Shown here piece by piece: positions 1-7,826 of a stretch of 64,000 bases of DNA. Positions within the stretch are counted from its first letter, which is position 1. Every line of letters starts with the position of its first letter. The stretch comes from Candidatus Competibacteraceae bacterium. GTDB taxonomy: Bacteria; Pseudomonadota; Gammaproteobacteria; Competibacterales; Competibacteraceae. Location of the stretch: the NCBI GenBank assembly GCA_016699715.1, contig CP065007.1:2790001-2854000 (forward strand), given 5' to 3'. A program made the translations under genes and the position numbers. Under the pieces are notes generated by a model. The model made no database searches, was not told the DNA's origin, and saw only the letters and a list, made by a program, of their open reading frames with translations.

Positions 1-125
1 AAAAAAGTCTTGGAGTGAGCTGCCGAATTAACGACAACAACTGGTGACTCCTCTATAGATACTGCCTCACTAGCAAGGAAAATAGCGAGAATCCCTAATA
101 ATAACCGTAAAGCGCGATTGATAAT
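1..125 (-). CDS. Secreted protein, N-terminal part only (cut by window edge)
   Basis: The minus strand is open from about position 128 to the window edge and translates to a typical Sec signal peptide: two Ile, Asn-Arg, then the hydrophobic run RALRLLLGILAIFLASEAVS, followed by IEESPVVVVNSAAHSKTF. There is no ATG in frame after the upstream TAA. The likeliest start is ATT at 125, a rare start codon, with the purine run AGGGGG immediately before it, which is close for a ribosome site. The mature part resembles the beginning of PstS-like periplasmic proteins, but too little is visible to name it. It lies downstream of the acyltransferase gene on the same strand. Confidence 0.45.
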   Translation of the reverse strand, partial: MINRALRLLLGILAIFLASEAVSIEESPVVVVNSAAHSKTF

Positions 126-233
126 TCCCCCTAAAGATTATTAATATTAGCCCATCAATATTAAATACAGCAAGAACCGCAAGGAATCAGGCTCATGAAA
201 ATTGATTTATCTTATAAACTAGCACAGATATAA

Positions 234-1052
234 TTAAAGACACCCAGAATGCGGGAAAAGCGCGCCATCATTAGTTAATAAAACCCATATTTCTGGGTTG
301 GTCCGATAAACTTCTTTTAAGACATCTGAAATATTTCCCAGATAACTTCGACAAGAACCATAATAATCAATGACAGGGCTAATCGGTGCAAAACGAATAC
401 CGAAAGTTTGAAGCAATCTCGCGCAAACCGGCTCCATCCCCGCATACCAATAAGTCAAATTATGCTTGGCACTCATGCGCACGATAGCTATAAATAAACC
501 AAGAATCGTATGAGGAAAATGTCTGCGCTGCATTTTCTCACCGGAATCCTGACCTTTACCAGCAGGATATTCAGCGCTCTCCGCTATACCAAGCTTGCTC
601 AAGGTTTCTCCTTTTCGCATCCGGAATTCTGGAGCTATAATCAGCCGTGAGATCTCACCGAGCCGCGAACGGTTAAGATTTTTCAGGGATAAATTGTCCG
701 GGTAAAATGCATTACCCGCATATTCCTCGACTGGGAATCGTGCGTCCAAATTCCTTGGCATCGGCAGTATTACTCTTACTGTACCCGCGATAGAGCCGCT
801 GGGCCTGTGGACAATCAAACTATGTACGGAATGTTCGTCATAGCGATCACGTTCCAGACCTTCCGAGTAATGCTCAGGATGAAATCCAGGAATCTTCGCT
901 TCCAGGCAATAGACCTGGTATCGCAGCCGCCAGCATTTCTGTAGGTGCTCCTGTGTATCCGCTGAAATAATTTCGAAATACTTATTAAATAAAAAAATAA
1001 GATTATTCCTGGTTTCCAAAAGATTGATTCCCCAAGCACAGGAAATGCTCAT
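234..1052 (-). CDS. PEP-CTERM/exosortase system-associated acyltransferase
   Basis: 272 residues, close to the usual family size. It shows the autoinducer-synthase-like acyltransferase pattern of the family linked to PEP-CTERM/exosortase loci: an N-terminal CWRLRYQVYCLE block at about 40-51, the acid-rich segment ERDRYDEHSVHSLI, the beta strand IAGTVRVILPMP, and SRLGEISRLIIAPEFR at about 130-145. These proteins are GNAT-fold enzymes thought to make a small acylated product tied to exopolysaccharide/exosortase function; the substrate is unknown. The start is the ATG at 1052. An inverted repeat sits just upstream (1064-1087). The gene is AT-rich compared with the TerD-protease gene beside it, which suggests a different origin. 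No exosortase or PEP-CTERM protein is visible in the window, so the rest of the locus must lie to the left. Confidence 0.85.
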   Translation of the reverse strand: MSISCAWGINLLETRNNLIFLFNKYFEIISADTQEHLQKCWRLRYQVYCLEAKIPGFHPEHYSEGLERDRYDEHSVHSLIVHRPSGSIAGTVRVILPMPRNLDARFPVEEYAGNAFYPDNLSLKNLNRSRLGEISRLIIAPEFRMRKGETLSKLGIAESAEYPAGKGQDSGEKMQRRHFPHTILGLFIAIVRMSAKHNLTYWYAGMEPVCARLLQTFGIRFAPISPVIDYYGSCRSYLGNISDVLKEVYRTNPEIWVLLTNDGALFPHSGCL

Positions 1053-1063
1053 TCTGTTGTCAC

Positions 1064-1087
1064 AACGCCAATAAATCCGATGGCGTT
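1064..1087. promoter_or_regulatory. Inverted repeat upstream of the acyltransferase
   Basis: AACGCCA at 1064-1070 and TGGCGTT at 1081-1087 form a perfect 7-base inverted repeat around a 10-base spacer. It begins 12 bases upstream of the acyltransferase ATG, where an operator would lie. No terminator-like T-run follows it on either strand. Its function is inferred from position only. Confidence 0.3.
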
Positions 1088-1104
1088 CCAGCCGATCTAC
1101 ACAG

Positions 1105-1128
1105 GATTCAGACCCGCGGGTCTGAATC
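1105..1128 (-). terminator. Perfect 24-bp palindrome at the end of the TerD-protease gene
   Basis: GATTCAGACCCG followed directly by its reverse complement CGGGTCTGAATC. It begins in the stop codon (TAG, 1128-1130) of the TerD-protease gene. As RNA it would fold into a long, very GC-rich stem at the 3' end of that message. No U-run follows, so it may stabilise the 3' end or be a protein-binding palindrome rather than a classical intrinsic terminator. Confidence 0.45.
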
Positions 1129-2348
1129 TATTCCCGGCACTCGATCTTGAGCACGAAATCGCGGGCTTCGGCGGCAATGTCGGCGGTGAGACGGGAGGAA
1201 CGCGGCGCGCGGCTCTGATAATCCACCCCGACCGCTTCCAGAAACCCGCGTGCCAAGGCCGATTTAATGGCGAAATTGACGTTCTGCGGGATGTCGCCGG
1301 TCATCTCATGCACTCGAACCACGTTCAGCTTCGAACTGACCACGCCCACCACCGCGCCGTCGCCGTCCAGCAGCGGTCCGCCGCTGTTGCCGGCCTGAGT
1401 GGGCGCGGTGAATTGCAGGGCGCGGGTATCGTCGCCGGGGCCGATCAAAGAGCTGACGTTGCCGGTGGTCACCTGTGGCCCCGACCCGAGCAGGCCACCC
1501 AGCGGATAGCCGACCACGATCACCGTCTCACCCAGGCGGGCCGGTGCCCCTGCGCGGAATACCGCCACGCCGGGCAGAGGAGTATCGGATCGCAGGAGTG
1601 CCAGATCGTTGGTCGGGTCGGTGAACACCGGCTCCAGCCGACAACGCTGGCGTGGCGAACGAGCCAGGATTTCGCTTGCGCCCTCGATGACATGATGGTT
1701 GGTTAGCACGTAGCCTTCCGGATGCACGCAGAATCCGGTACCGCTGAACGAAGCGGGAGCACCCGGCCGCGCCGGCTCGCGCCGCGACCCAGGTCCGCCG
1801 GCGGGACGTTCATCCGGCGCGGGTTCCGGCAGGCGCAGGCCAAAATGCGCCGCCAGCGCCGGTAGACCCGCCGCGAACCCCTGCCCCACCGCCCGGAATT
1901 TCCATTGCCCCTGGTGACGGTACAGTTCCGCCAGGATCATGGCGGTTTCACCGCGGCTGGCCAGCGGCAGCGGAAAAACCAGCAGCGGTTGACCCGCCGC
2001 GTCCGCCAGCCAGCTTCGAATCGCGGCAAACACCCCGAAAGTCGTCCCTGGCCCCAATCCGGGCCGGACCGCCAGCACGATGGCGATTCGGGCCGCCGCC
2101 GCCGGCACGGCGTCCAGGTCCATCCGGAATTCGCCCGGCGGCTCGGCGAACGTCACCGATCCATCGCGGGAACGCGGCTGCTCGGCGCTTACCAGGTCGT
2201 TGGGGTCGAGAATCCGGCCGTCGGCGGCCAGCAGCAGCGCGCCCGCCTGGGTTCTGGCGGCAAACTCCTCGCGTGGCTCGCCGGCGACGCCGACGGCGAC
2301 TCGACCGTTGCCGATCGGGCGATTTTGTCCGGGCTGAAGTTCGTGCAT
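1128..2348 (-). CDS. TerD-domain / trypsin-like serine protease fusion
   Basis: 406 residues with two domains. Residues about 10-170 are a TerD fold: the DLVSAEQPRSRDGSVTF block, the Asp-rich MDLDAVP segment and the GETAMILAELYRHQGQWKFRAVGQGFAAGL ending typical of tellurium-resistance TerD/TerE calcium-binding proteins. A Pro/Arg-rich linker (about 171-200) leads to a chymotrypsin-like protease domain (about 201-400) with all three catalytic residues visible: His in LTNHHVIEG (about 219), Asp in NDLALL (about 248) and Ser in GNSGGPL (about 322). There is no signal peptide, so a cytoplasmic protease controlled by a stress or Ca2+-responsive TerD module is inferred. The start ATG at 2348 has a GGGAGG site 9 bases upstream. 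It follows pqiC on the same strand (gap about 85 bases), so it may belong to the same transcript. Confidence 0.85.
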   Translation of the reverse strand: MHELQPGQNRPIGNGRVAVGVAGEPREEFAARTQAGALLLAADGRILDPNDLVSAEQPRSRDGSVTFAEPPGEFRMDLDAVPAAAARIAIVLAVRPGLGPGTTFGVFAAIRSWLADAAGQPLLVFPLPLASRGETAMILAELYRHQGQWKFRAVGQGFAAGLPALAAHFGLRLPEPAPDERPAGGPGSRREPARPGAPASFSGTGFCVHPEGYVLTNHHVIEGASEILARSPRQRCRLEPVFTDPTNDLALLRSDTPLPGVAVFRAGAPARLGETVIVVGYPLGGLLGSGPQVTTGNVSSLIGPGDDTRALQFTAPTQAGNSGGPLLDGDGAVVGVVSSKLNVVRVHEMTGDIPQNVNFAIKSALARGFLEAVGVDYQSRAPRSSRLTADIAAEARDFVLKIECRE

Positions 2349-2433
2349 GACCGCATTCCTCCCGCCGTCGCCGACCGTTCAAACGGCCGGCGGAACCGCT
2401 TGGAACAAGCGCGAGCCGCCCGGCGGGCCACCG

Positions 2434-3054
2434 TCAGCGGCCGGAGCCGTTCGACAACTCGCCAATCCTCAACGCAACATCGCGGCTAAACGCTTCCAGA
2501 TTCTGGTTCATGGCGGCCACCGTCGCCGCGTAGTCCGGCCCGGCCGAAGTCTCCCGGTAGCTCGATGTCCGCGACAGCAGCTCCCTGCCACCGCCATCGA
2601 GCACGCGCCAGCGCGCGGCAAGCACGCTCTCCCCATTTTCCAGGCGGTCGAACCGGGTGACTTGGACGGCGACCTGATAGTCGATCGGCGTCGCCCGCTT
2701 CCAGGGGTATATGGACACCCGCTGGCTCGGCAGCAGCGCCGCCAGATTTTCGGCCAGCACCCGGACCGTGTTGTCCTTCAGGGACTCGGCCCAGAGGTCG
2801 AAATCGGCCATATTCAGCGCGTTCCGGCTGGTTCGGGTCACGATCTGAGGCCGGTCGAGATATTCCGGCAATTCCACGGGACCGACCCCAACCGCAATGT
2901 CCCGAGTTGCCGCGCCGCCCGGTCCCGCCGGCGCGGCCTCTGACGCCGCGCTCAATACATAGTAGCGCACCGGTTCGCTGCCGGCGCACCCCGCCAGCAC
3001 CAACAGTCCGCCCATCAGCGCCGTGCGCGCCACCCTCACTAGCCAATCGTTCAT
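2434..3054 (-). CDS. pqiC: PqiC family lipoprotein of an MCE transport system
   Basis: About 206 residues from the ATG at 3054, which overlaps the TGA of pqiB (ATGA). An upstream in-frame extension exists but runs inside pqiB and would move the signal away from the N-terminus. The start MNDWLVRVARTALMGGLLVLAGC is a lipoprotein signal with a LAGC lipobox. The mature part has the ABC-type auxiliary lipoprotein pattern PVRYYVLSA, then VGVGPVELPEYLDRPQIVTR and the LWAESLKDNTVRVLAENLAALL block. PqiC anchors to the inner face of the outer membrane and pairs with PqiB in moving lipids between membranes. It is the last gene of the four-gene pqi operon. Confidence 0.9.
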   Translation of the reverse strand: MNDWLVRVARTALMGGLLVLAGCAGSEPVRYYVLSAASEAAPAGPGGAATRDIAVGVGPVELPEYLDRPQIVTRTSRNALNMADFDLWAESLKDNTVRVLAENLAALLPSQRVSIYPWKRATPIDYQVAVQVTRFDRLENGESVLAARWRVLDGGGRELLSRTSSYRETSAGPDYAATVAAMNQNLEAFSRDVALRIGELSNGSGR

Positions 3055-4760
3055 TTTTTCGCTCCGGGTCCGCCCTTGCCGTATAGCAGGGATTCGGGAT
3101 GGCGGTCTAAATGGTCGCTCAAGGTGCGGATGGAGCGAGCCGCCGCCGCCAGTTCCTCCAGCATGTTGCCAAGATCGACCATCAGCGGCGCCTCGGGATC
3201 GACGCTTTCCAGGGTGTTTCGGACCGTCCCCAGGGTTTTCCCCACATCGGAAGCCAGCGCGGCCACCTGCCGGTCGGCGGTTTGCGCCAGCGTCCGTACA
3301 TCCTTCAGGGTCGCGTCCAAAGAGCGGATCGCCGCCCGCCATTCCGGGGCGTTGACCAGCCGGTTGGCGCCCTGCATCGTCCCCAGCAGTTCGTTGGCAA
3401 TCTGCTCCAGGGGCAGCTTGCGCAGTTTATCCAGGATATCCAGGGCGGTCTTCTGGAAGGCTTCCAGCGCACCCGGTACCGTTGGAATCTCGGGATACGG
3501 CCCACCGTACACCAGTTCCAGCGGCGGGCTGTCGGGATAGAAATCCAACTCGACGAACAGTTGGCCGGTCAGCAGACTGCCCGTTCTCAACTGCGCTCGC
3601 AGCCCGCGCTTGACCATATGCTCCATGCCGGGCCGGCGGCCTTCCGCGCGGAGCGTGCCGTAGGTTTCATCAAATTGCTTCATCAGGTCCGGGGGCAAAA
3701 TCCGCTCCAGTTCCAGCTCCACGGCCACCGGCACGCGAATGTTGCCGGTCTTCAGGTCGATATCGAGCTTTACCTCGGTCACCTTGCCGATCTTGAGGCC
3801 GCGAACCTCCACGGGCGCGCCCACGCTCAAGCCCCGCACGGAACCCTCGAAATTCATCATGTAGGAATCGCGGCGGGTATAGGACGATTCGGCGATATCG
3901 CTAAAACTATCGTACAGCCGGAACTGAGCACCGTCCCGGCTCGCCGAACCCGCCTCGTCGTGCTCCGGCGCGTCGAAGGCGATGCCGCCCAGCAGCACGG
4001 ACAGCAGCGATTCCATTCGCACGTCGATACCCTGCGCGCCGAGCGAGACCTCGAAACCGCTGGTTTTCCAAAATCGGCTCTGGTCGCGCACCAGGCGATC
4101 GTAAGGCGCGTTCACGAACACATGCACGAGCACGTTCCGGTTGTCTTCGGCCAACTGGGTCGTCAGCACCTCACCCACCTGAATGTCGCGGAAATAGATC
4201 GGTGAACCCCGCTGGATCGAGCCCAACTGGTCGGTCAGCAGTAGATAGCGGTGGCCGGGAGTGTCGGCCCTGATCGCTGGCGGCTGTTCGAGTCCGGTGA
4301 ATGCCCTGGCCGGGTTGCCGTCGTCGAACTCCACTTCGATATAGGTTCCGGACACCACGGTTTCCAGCCCCGAAACGCCGCTGAGCCCCACCCGTGGCCG
4401 CACCACCCAGAAGCGGCTGTTTTCGCCCAAGTGCCGCGCCACCTCCTTGTTCATCTCCGCCGTCACGATGACTTGGGACAGATCCGGACTGAAGCGGACG
4501 GTTTTGACCACGCCAACATCCAGGGCCTTGTATTTGATTTTGGTCTTACCCGCTTCCAAACCCGTGCCTTCCCGGAAGGTGAGGGTAATGATCGGCCCCT
4601 GCTCGCTCAGGGTCTTGTAGGCCAGCCAGGCGCCGATCAGCGCCGCGACCAGGGGAATCAGCCAGACGATCGAAAAGCCGCGGCGTTTTTCCACCACCAC
4701 CGCGTCGGGCAAGTAATCGTTCCCAGCCGGGCCTGGGTGTCGGATGTCGTTATCGCTCAT
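3051..4760 (-). CDS. pqiB: Intermembrane transport protein PqiB (three MCE domains)
   Basis: 569 residues from the ATG at 4760, which overlaps the TAA of the upstream pqiA half; a six-codon longer in-frame start at 4778 is less likely because it lies deeper in that gene. One N-terminal membrane helix (IVWLIPLVAALIGAWLAY) is followed by three MCE/MlaD repeats: near TLTFREGTGLEAGKTKIKY, near YLLLTDQLGSIQRGSPIYFR, and near SYMMNFEGSVRGLSVGAPVE. A C-terminal helical region follows (about 450-560). Length and domain count match PqiB, which forms a periplasm-spanning tube between the PqiA membrane proteins and the PqiC lipoprotein. Starts and stops overlap on both sides, so translation is probably coupled. 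Confidence 0.92.
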   Translation of the reverse strand: MSDNDIRHPGPAGNDYLPDAVVVEKRRGFSIVWLIPLVAALIGAWLAYKTLSEQGPIITLTFREGTGLEAGKTKIKYKALDVGVVKTVRFSPDLSQVIVTAEMNKEVARHLGENSRFWVVRPRVGLSGVSGLETVVSGTYIEVEFDDGNPARAFTGLEQPPAIRADTPGHRYLLLTDQLGSIQRGSPIYFRDIQVGEVLTTQLAEDNRNVLVHVFVNAPYDRLVRDQSRFWKTSGFEVSLGAQGIDVRMESLLSVLLGGIAFDAPEHDEAGSASRDGAQFRLYDSFSDIAESSYTRRDSYMMNFEGSVRGLSVGAPVEVRGLKIGKVTEVKLDIDLKTGNIRVPVAVELELERILPPDLMKQFDETYGTLRAEGRRPGMEHMVKRGLRAQLRTGSLLTGQLFVELDFYPDSPPLELVYGGPYPEIPTVPGALEAFQKTALDILDKLRKLPLEQIANELLGTMQGANRLVNAPEWRAAIRSLDATLKDVRTLAQTADRQVAALASDVGKTLGTVRNTLESVDPEAPLMVDLGNMLEELAAAARSIRTLSDHLDRHPESLLYGKGGPGAKK

Positions 4761-5394
4761 CGGGGTTCTCCAGTGCATCCCAGATCAGGCGGGGATCGAA
4801 GCTCATGGCGGCGAACATGGTAACGACCACGACCGCGGCAAAGGCCAGCGCCCCCGCGCCCGGCTCAATCGTGGCGATGGCACCGAGCTTGACCAGCGCC
4901 ACCAGGATGGAAATCATGAATACGTCGATCATCGACCAGCGCCCGACCACCTCGGTGATGCGATACAGAACGGTACGGTCCCTGGGGCGCCAGCGCGATT
5001 TGCGTTGCACCGAAATCAGCAGGCAGGTCAACGCCAACAGCTTCAGCACCGGTACGACCACGCTGGCGAAAAATACCAGCAGAGCCAGCGGCCACAGGCC
5101 ACCGGCGATCAGCACCCGCACCCCGCTGAGGATAGTGTCCGGCTCGCCATGCCCCATCGACACCACCGTCATGATCGGCAGGGTGTTGGCGGGAATATAG
5201 AGGATGTAGGCGGCCAGGGTCAGCGCCCAGGCGCGCGCCAGACTGTCGGGCTTGCGCAGGTGCAGCGCGGCCCCACAGCGCGGGCAATGGGCGTGGCTAC
5301 CCGGCGCCAGGGGTTTCATCCGGCTCAGCAGGTGGCAGGCGTGACAACGGGCCAGCGCGGCGCGCGCGGCGGTGACGGGCAAAGCGGGATTCAT
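4750..5394 (-). CDS. pqiA: PqiA domain protein, second half of a split PqiA
   Basis: About 214 residues starting MNPALPVTAARAALARCHACHLL at 5394; the ATG overlaps the stop of the previous gene (ATGA). It has a CHAC...CPRC zinc-ribbon-like pair (about residues 18-42) and four membrane helices with the PqiA signatures YILYIPANTLPIMTVV, the SGVRVLIAGGLWPLALLVF block and EVVGRWSMIDVFMISIL. In Escherichia coli PqiA is one protein with two such units; here each unit is its own gene. Together they would form the inner-membrane part of the PqiABC lipid transport system. Confidence 0.88.
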   Translation of the reverse strand: MNPALPVTAARAALARCHACHLLSRMKPLAPGSHAHCPRCGAALHLRKPDSLARAWALTLAAYILYIPANTLPIMTVVSMGHGEPDTILSGVRVLIAGGLWPLALLVFFASVVVPVLKLLALTCLLISVQRKSRWRPRDRTVLYRITEVVGRWSMIDVFMISILVALVKLGAIATIEPGAGALAFAAVVVVTMFAAMSFDPRLIWDALENPDER

Positions 5395-6035
5395 CGTCGC
5401 GTCTCCAGGCGTTCCCAGATCGCTTCCGGCTCCAGCGCGGCATCGGTGGCGGCCATCGCCACGATCAGCGCCGCGAAGGAATACAGCGCCACCCCCGGCA
5501 CGATGGTGGCGATATCGGACAGCTTGACGAACGCCACCAGCACGCCCAACAGATACACCTCGGTCATCGCCCAGGGATGCAGGGTTTCGATCCAGCGGAA
5601 CACCTGAGCCATCCACCAGGGCCGACGGCCAAAGTGCAGTGGCAGCAACACGTAGAGCAGAGCCAGGATCTTCAGCAGCGGCGCCAGGATGCTGGCGACG
5701 AACACCACCACCGCCAGTGCCCACATGCCCTGTGCATACAGTTCCCGAACGCCGCTAAGCACCGAACTCTGTTGCGCGCGGCCCTGAAACTGAAAATCCA
5801 GCAGGGGGTAGACGTTGGCCAGCACGAACAGGATCAGCGCGGCCAGCGCCAGCGTCAGCGAGCGTTCGATGCTGTTCGGCTTGCGGGTGTACAGCAGCGC
5901 GCCGCAGCGGACGCAGCGGGCCTTTTCCCCCTCGCGCAGGGGCCGCTTGCGATAGAGCAGATCGCAATCATGGCAAGCGACCAGAGCATCCGTCACCGGC
6001 GGTGGAAAAGTTGGAGAATGGGGATCGCTCATCAT
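5391..6035 (-). CDS. pqiA: PqiA domain protein, first half of a split PqiA
   Basis: About 214 residues from the ATG at 6035; ATGs at 6032 and 6074 are also in frame and none has a strong ribosome site. It has CHDC...CVRC cysteine pairs near the N-terminus and four helices with LILFVLANVYPLLDFQF, the SGVRELYAQGMWALAVVVF block and ETLHPWAMTEVYLLGVLVAF, closely parallel to the next gene. First gene of the pqi operon; a terminator for yrfG lies just upstream (6076-6112), so a promoter is expected within roughly 6035-6110. Confidence 0.87.
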   Translation of the reverse strand: MMSDPHSPTFPPPVTDALVACHDCDLLYRKRPLREGEKARCVRCGALLYTRKPNSIERSLTLALAALILFVLANVYPLLDFQFQGRAQQSSVLSGVRELYAQGMWALAVVVFVASILAPLLKILALLYVLLPLHFGRRPWWMAQVFRWIETLHPWAMTEVYLLGVLVAFVKLSDIATIVPGVALYSFAALIVAMAATDAALEPEAIWERLETRR

Positions 6036-6075
6036 TGAATTTCGTGAAAATCCAATAAAAAACCGCTTAGTCATG

Positions 6076-6112
6076 GAAAAAACCGCACTTCTGTCGGATC
6101 AAGCGGTTTTTC
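6076..6112 (-). terminator. Intrinsic terminator of yrfG
   Basis: On the minus strand, directly after the yrfG stop codon, AAAAACCGC is followed by a 16-base loop and GCGGTTTTTT: a GC-capped stem with A-run and T-run ends. This is a standard rho-independent terminator and separates yrfG from the pqi operon. Because it has both A and T runs it could also work in the other direction. Confidence 0.7.
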
Positions 6113-6854
6113 ACCAGCGCAGGTTGGAGGATTTCGCCCTGCCGGGGCCTCTCACGCCCATCTTATCATCCGCTCCGTCGCCGGTTCGGCCACTGACCGG
6201 CCGCAGCTCGGAAAAATCATGGATCGCCGGAAACTCGCCCGGCGGTTTGGGCGGCTCGGCGGAATCCGGCCGCAGCACCGACACCAGATAGGCGATCCCC
6301 TGCGCCCGCGCCGTGCGCAGGATCGCCAGGTTATCGTCCACCAGCAGCGTCGCCACCGGTTCGAACGGCTCCCGTTCGCGCAGATGTGGCCAGAACTCCG
6401 GCTGCTCCTTGACCAGGCCCAGATCGTGCGCGCAGACGATGGCATCGAAGTATCCGGCCAACCGGGTTTTTTCCATCTTCAGCGCCAGACTGCGCGGGTG
6501 GGCGTTGGTCACCAGCACCACTCGTTTGCCAGCAACGCGCAGCGCGGCCAGAAATTCCACGACATGGGGGTGTACGGCGATCAGATGCTCGATCTCGCGC
6601 TTAAGGGTGACAATATCCAGCGCCAGTTCCCGGCTCCAGTAGTCCAGGCAATACCAGGCCAGCGTCCCCTCCACCAGCCGGGTTCGGTCCGCCACCTCGG
6701 CGCACGCGCGCGCCAACGGCAGGCCGTGACGCTCGGCGTAGCGCGCCGGCACCAATTCCCGCCAGAAATGATTGTCGAAACGCAGGTCCAAGAGCGTGCC
6801 ATCCATGTCGAGCAGGACCGTTTGAATTCGTGACCAGGTTAAACGCATGGTCAT
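6111..6854 (-). CDS. yrfG: GMP/IMP nucleotidase, HAD superfamily (YrfG)
   Basis: 247 residues from the ATG at 6854, which has GGAG 8 bases upstream; two in-frame alternatives (6866, 6848) flank it. HAD motif I is VLLDMDGTLLDL near residue 17, with the nucleophile and acid Asp pair. Motif II is VVLVTNA (about 105) and motif IV is TLLVDDNLAIL (about 190). The segment FDNHFWRELVPARYAERHGL is characteristic of YrfG, which removes phosphate from purine nucleoside monophosphates. It is divergent from cysQ, as nucleotidase and cysQ genes often are in gammaproteobacteria. Confidence 0.9.
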   Translation of the reverse strand: MTMRLTWSRIQTVLLDMDGTLLDLRFDNHFWRELVPARYAERHGLPLARACAEVADRTRLVEGTLAWYCLDYWSRELALDIVTLKREIEHLIAVHPHVVEFLAALRVAGKRVVLVTNAHPRSLALKMEKTRLAGYFDAIVCAHDLGLVKEQPEFWPHLREREPFEPVATLLVDDNLAILRTARAQGIAYLVSVLRPDSAEPPKPPGEFPAIHDFSELRPVSGRTGDGADDKMGVRGPGRAKSSNLRW

Positions 6855-6944
6855 AAGTGACTCCAATGGGGCAACGGCTCAGGCCGCAAATTGTGTAGAA
6901 TGAACGTAAAATACAATCCAGACGCTTCCGAGGTTCTCCGCGGC

Positions 6945-7802
6945 ATGACCGACGCCCCCGATATCGACCTGCCCGCTCTGGCGGCACCGGTTCAGGACAT
7001 CGCCCGCGAGGCGGGGCGCCGGATTCTGGACGTGTACGCCGGGTCCTTCAGCGTCACCGCCAAGCCCGATCAAAGTCCGGTCACCGAAGCCGACTTCGCC
7101 GCCCACCGCTGCATCCTGCGCGGCCTGAAGGAACTGACGCCCCACATCCCGATTCTGTCCGAGGAAGCCTCCGACATCGGTTTCGCCGAACGCAGCCACT
7201 GGGAATGGCTGTGGCTGGTGGACCCGCTCGACGGCACCCGCGAATTTATCCGGCGCAGCGACCAGTTTACGATCAATATTGCCCTGATCCACAACCACGA
7301 AGCGGTGTTTGGACTGATCCTGTCGCCGGTCGACGGCGTCTGCTATCACGCCTGGCGCGGCGGCGGCGCCTACAAGCGACCGAGAAACCAGCCGGTCCGC
7401 CGCATTCAGGCGACGCGGATTTGCCAGCCATCGATCCGAGTCACCACCAGCCAGGCATCCTACCGCAGCCGGCGTTTGCAGGAGTACCTGCAACGGCTCG
7501 GTGATTACCGCCACCTGTTCGTGGGCAGCGCCCTGAAATCCTGCCTCGTCGCCGAAGGCGCGGCCGACCTGTACCCTCGCTTCGGACCGACCGGCGAGTG
7601 GGACACCGCCGCCGCGCAGGCGATCGTCGAGGAAGCTGGCGGTCACCTGACCGACATGCAGTTGCGACCGCTGCGCTACAACGCCCGGCCGGTGCTGATC
7701 AATCCGGATTTCTTCGCCTTCGGCGACGCCAGCCGCGACTGGTCCCAATATCTCCCCCAGCGCCACCCGGCCGGACAGCCGCTTTCCCTGCCCGGCCACT
7801 AG
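6945..7802 (+). CDS. cysQ: 3'(2'),5'-bisphosphate nucleotidase CysQ
   Basis: 285 residues from the ATG at 6945, chosen because alignment to CysQ begins a few residues later; an 18-codon upstream extension from 6891 is probably not translated. It carries the inositol-monophosphatase-fold metal sites: KPDQSPVTEADFAAH, ILSEEAS (about 70) and WLVDPLDGTREFI (about 90), plus GEWDTAAAQAIVEEAGG near the C-terminus. CysQ hydrolyses PAP (3'-phosphoadenosine 5'-phosphate) from sulfate assimilation. It is 24 bases before zapE, probably co-transcribed. Confidence 0.92.
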   Translation: MTDAPDIDLPALAAPVQDIAREAGRRILDVYAGSFSVTAKPDQSPVTEADFAAHRCILRGLKELTPHIPILSEEASDIGFAERSHWEWLWLVDPLDGTREFIRRSDQFTINIALIHNHEAVFGLILSPVDGVCYHAWRGGGAYKRPRNQPVRRIQATRICQPSIRVTTSQASYRSRRLQEYLQRLGDYRHLFVGSALKSCLVAEGAADLYPRFGPTGEWDTAAAQAIVEEAGGHLTDMQLRPLRYNARPVLINPDFFAFGDASRDWSQYLPQRHPAGQPLSLPGH

Positions 7803-7826
7803 CACAACCCGCTTTCGAGTTTCGCC

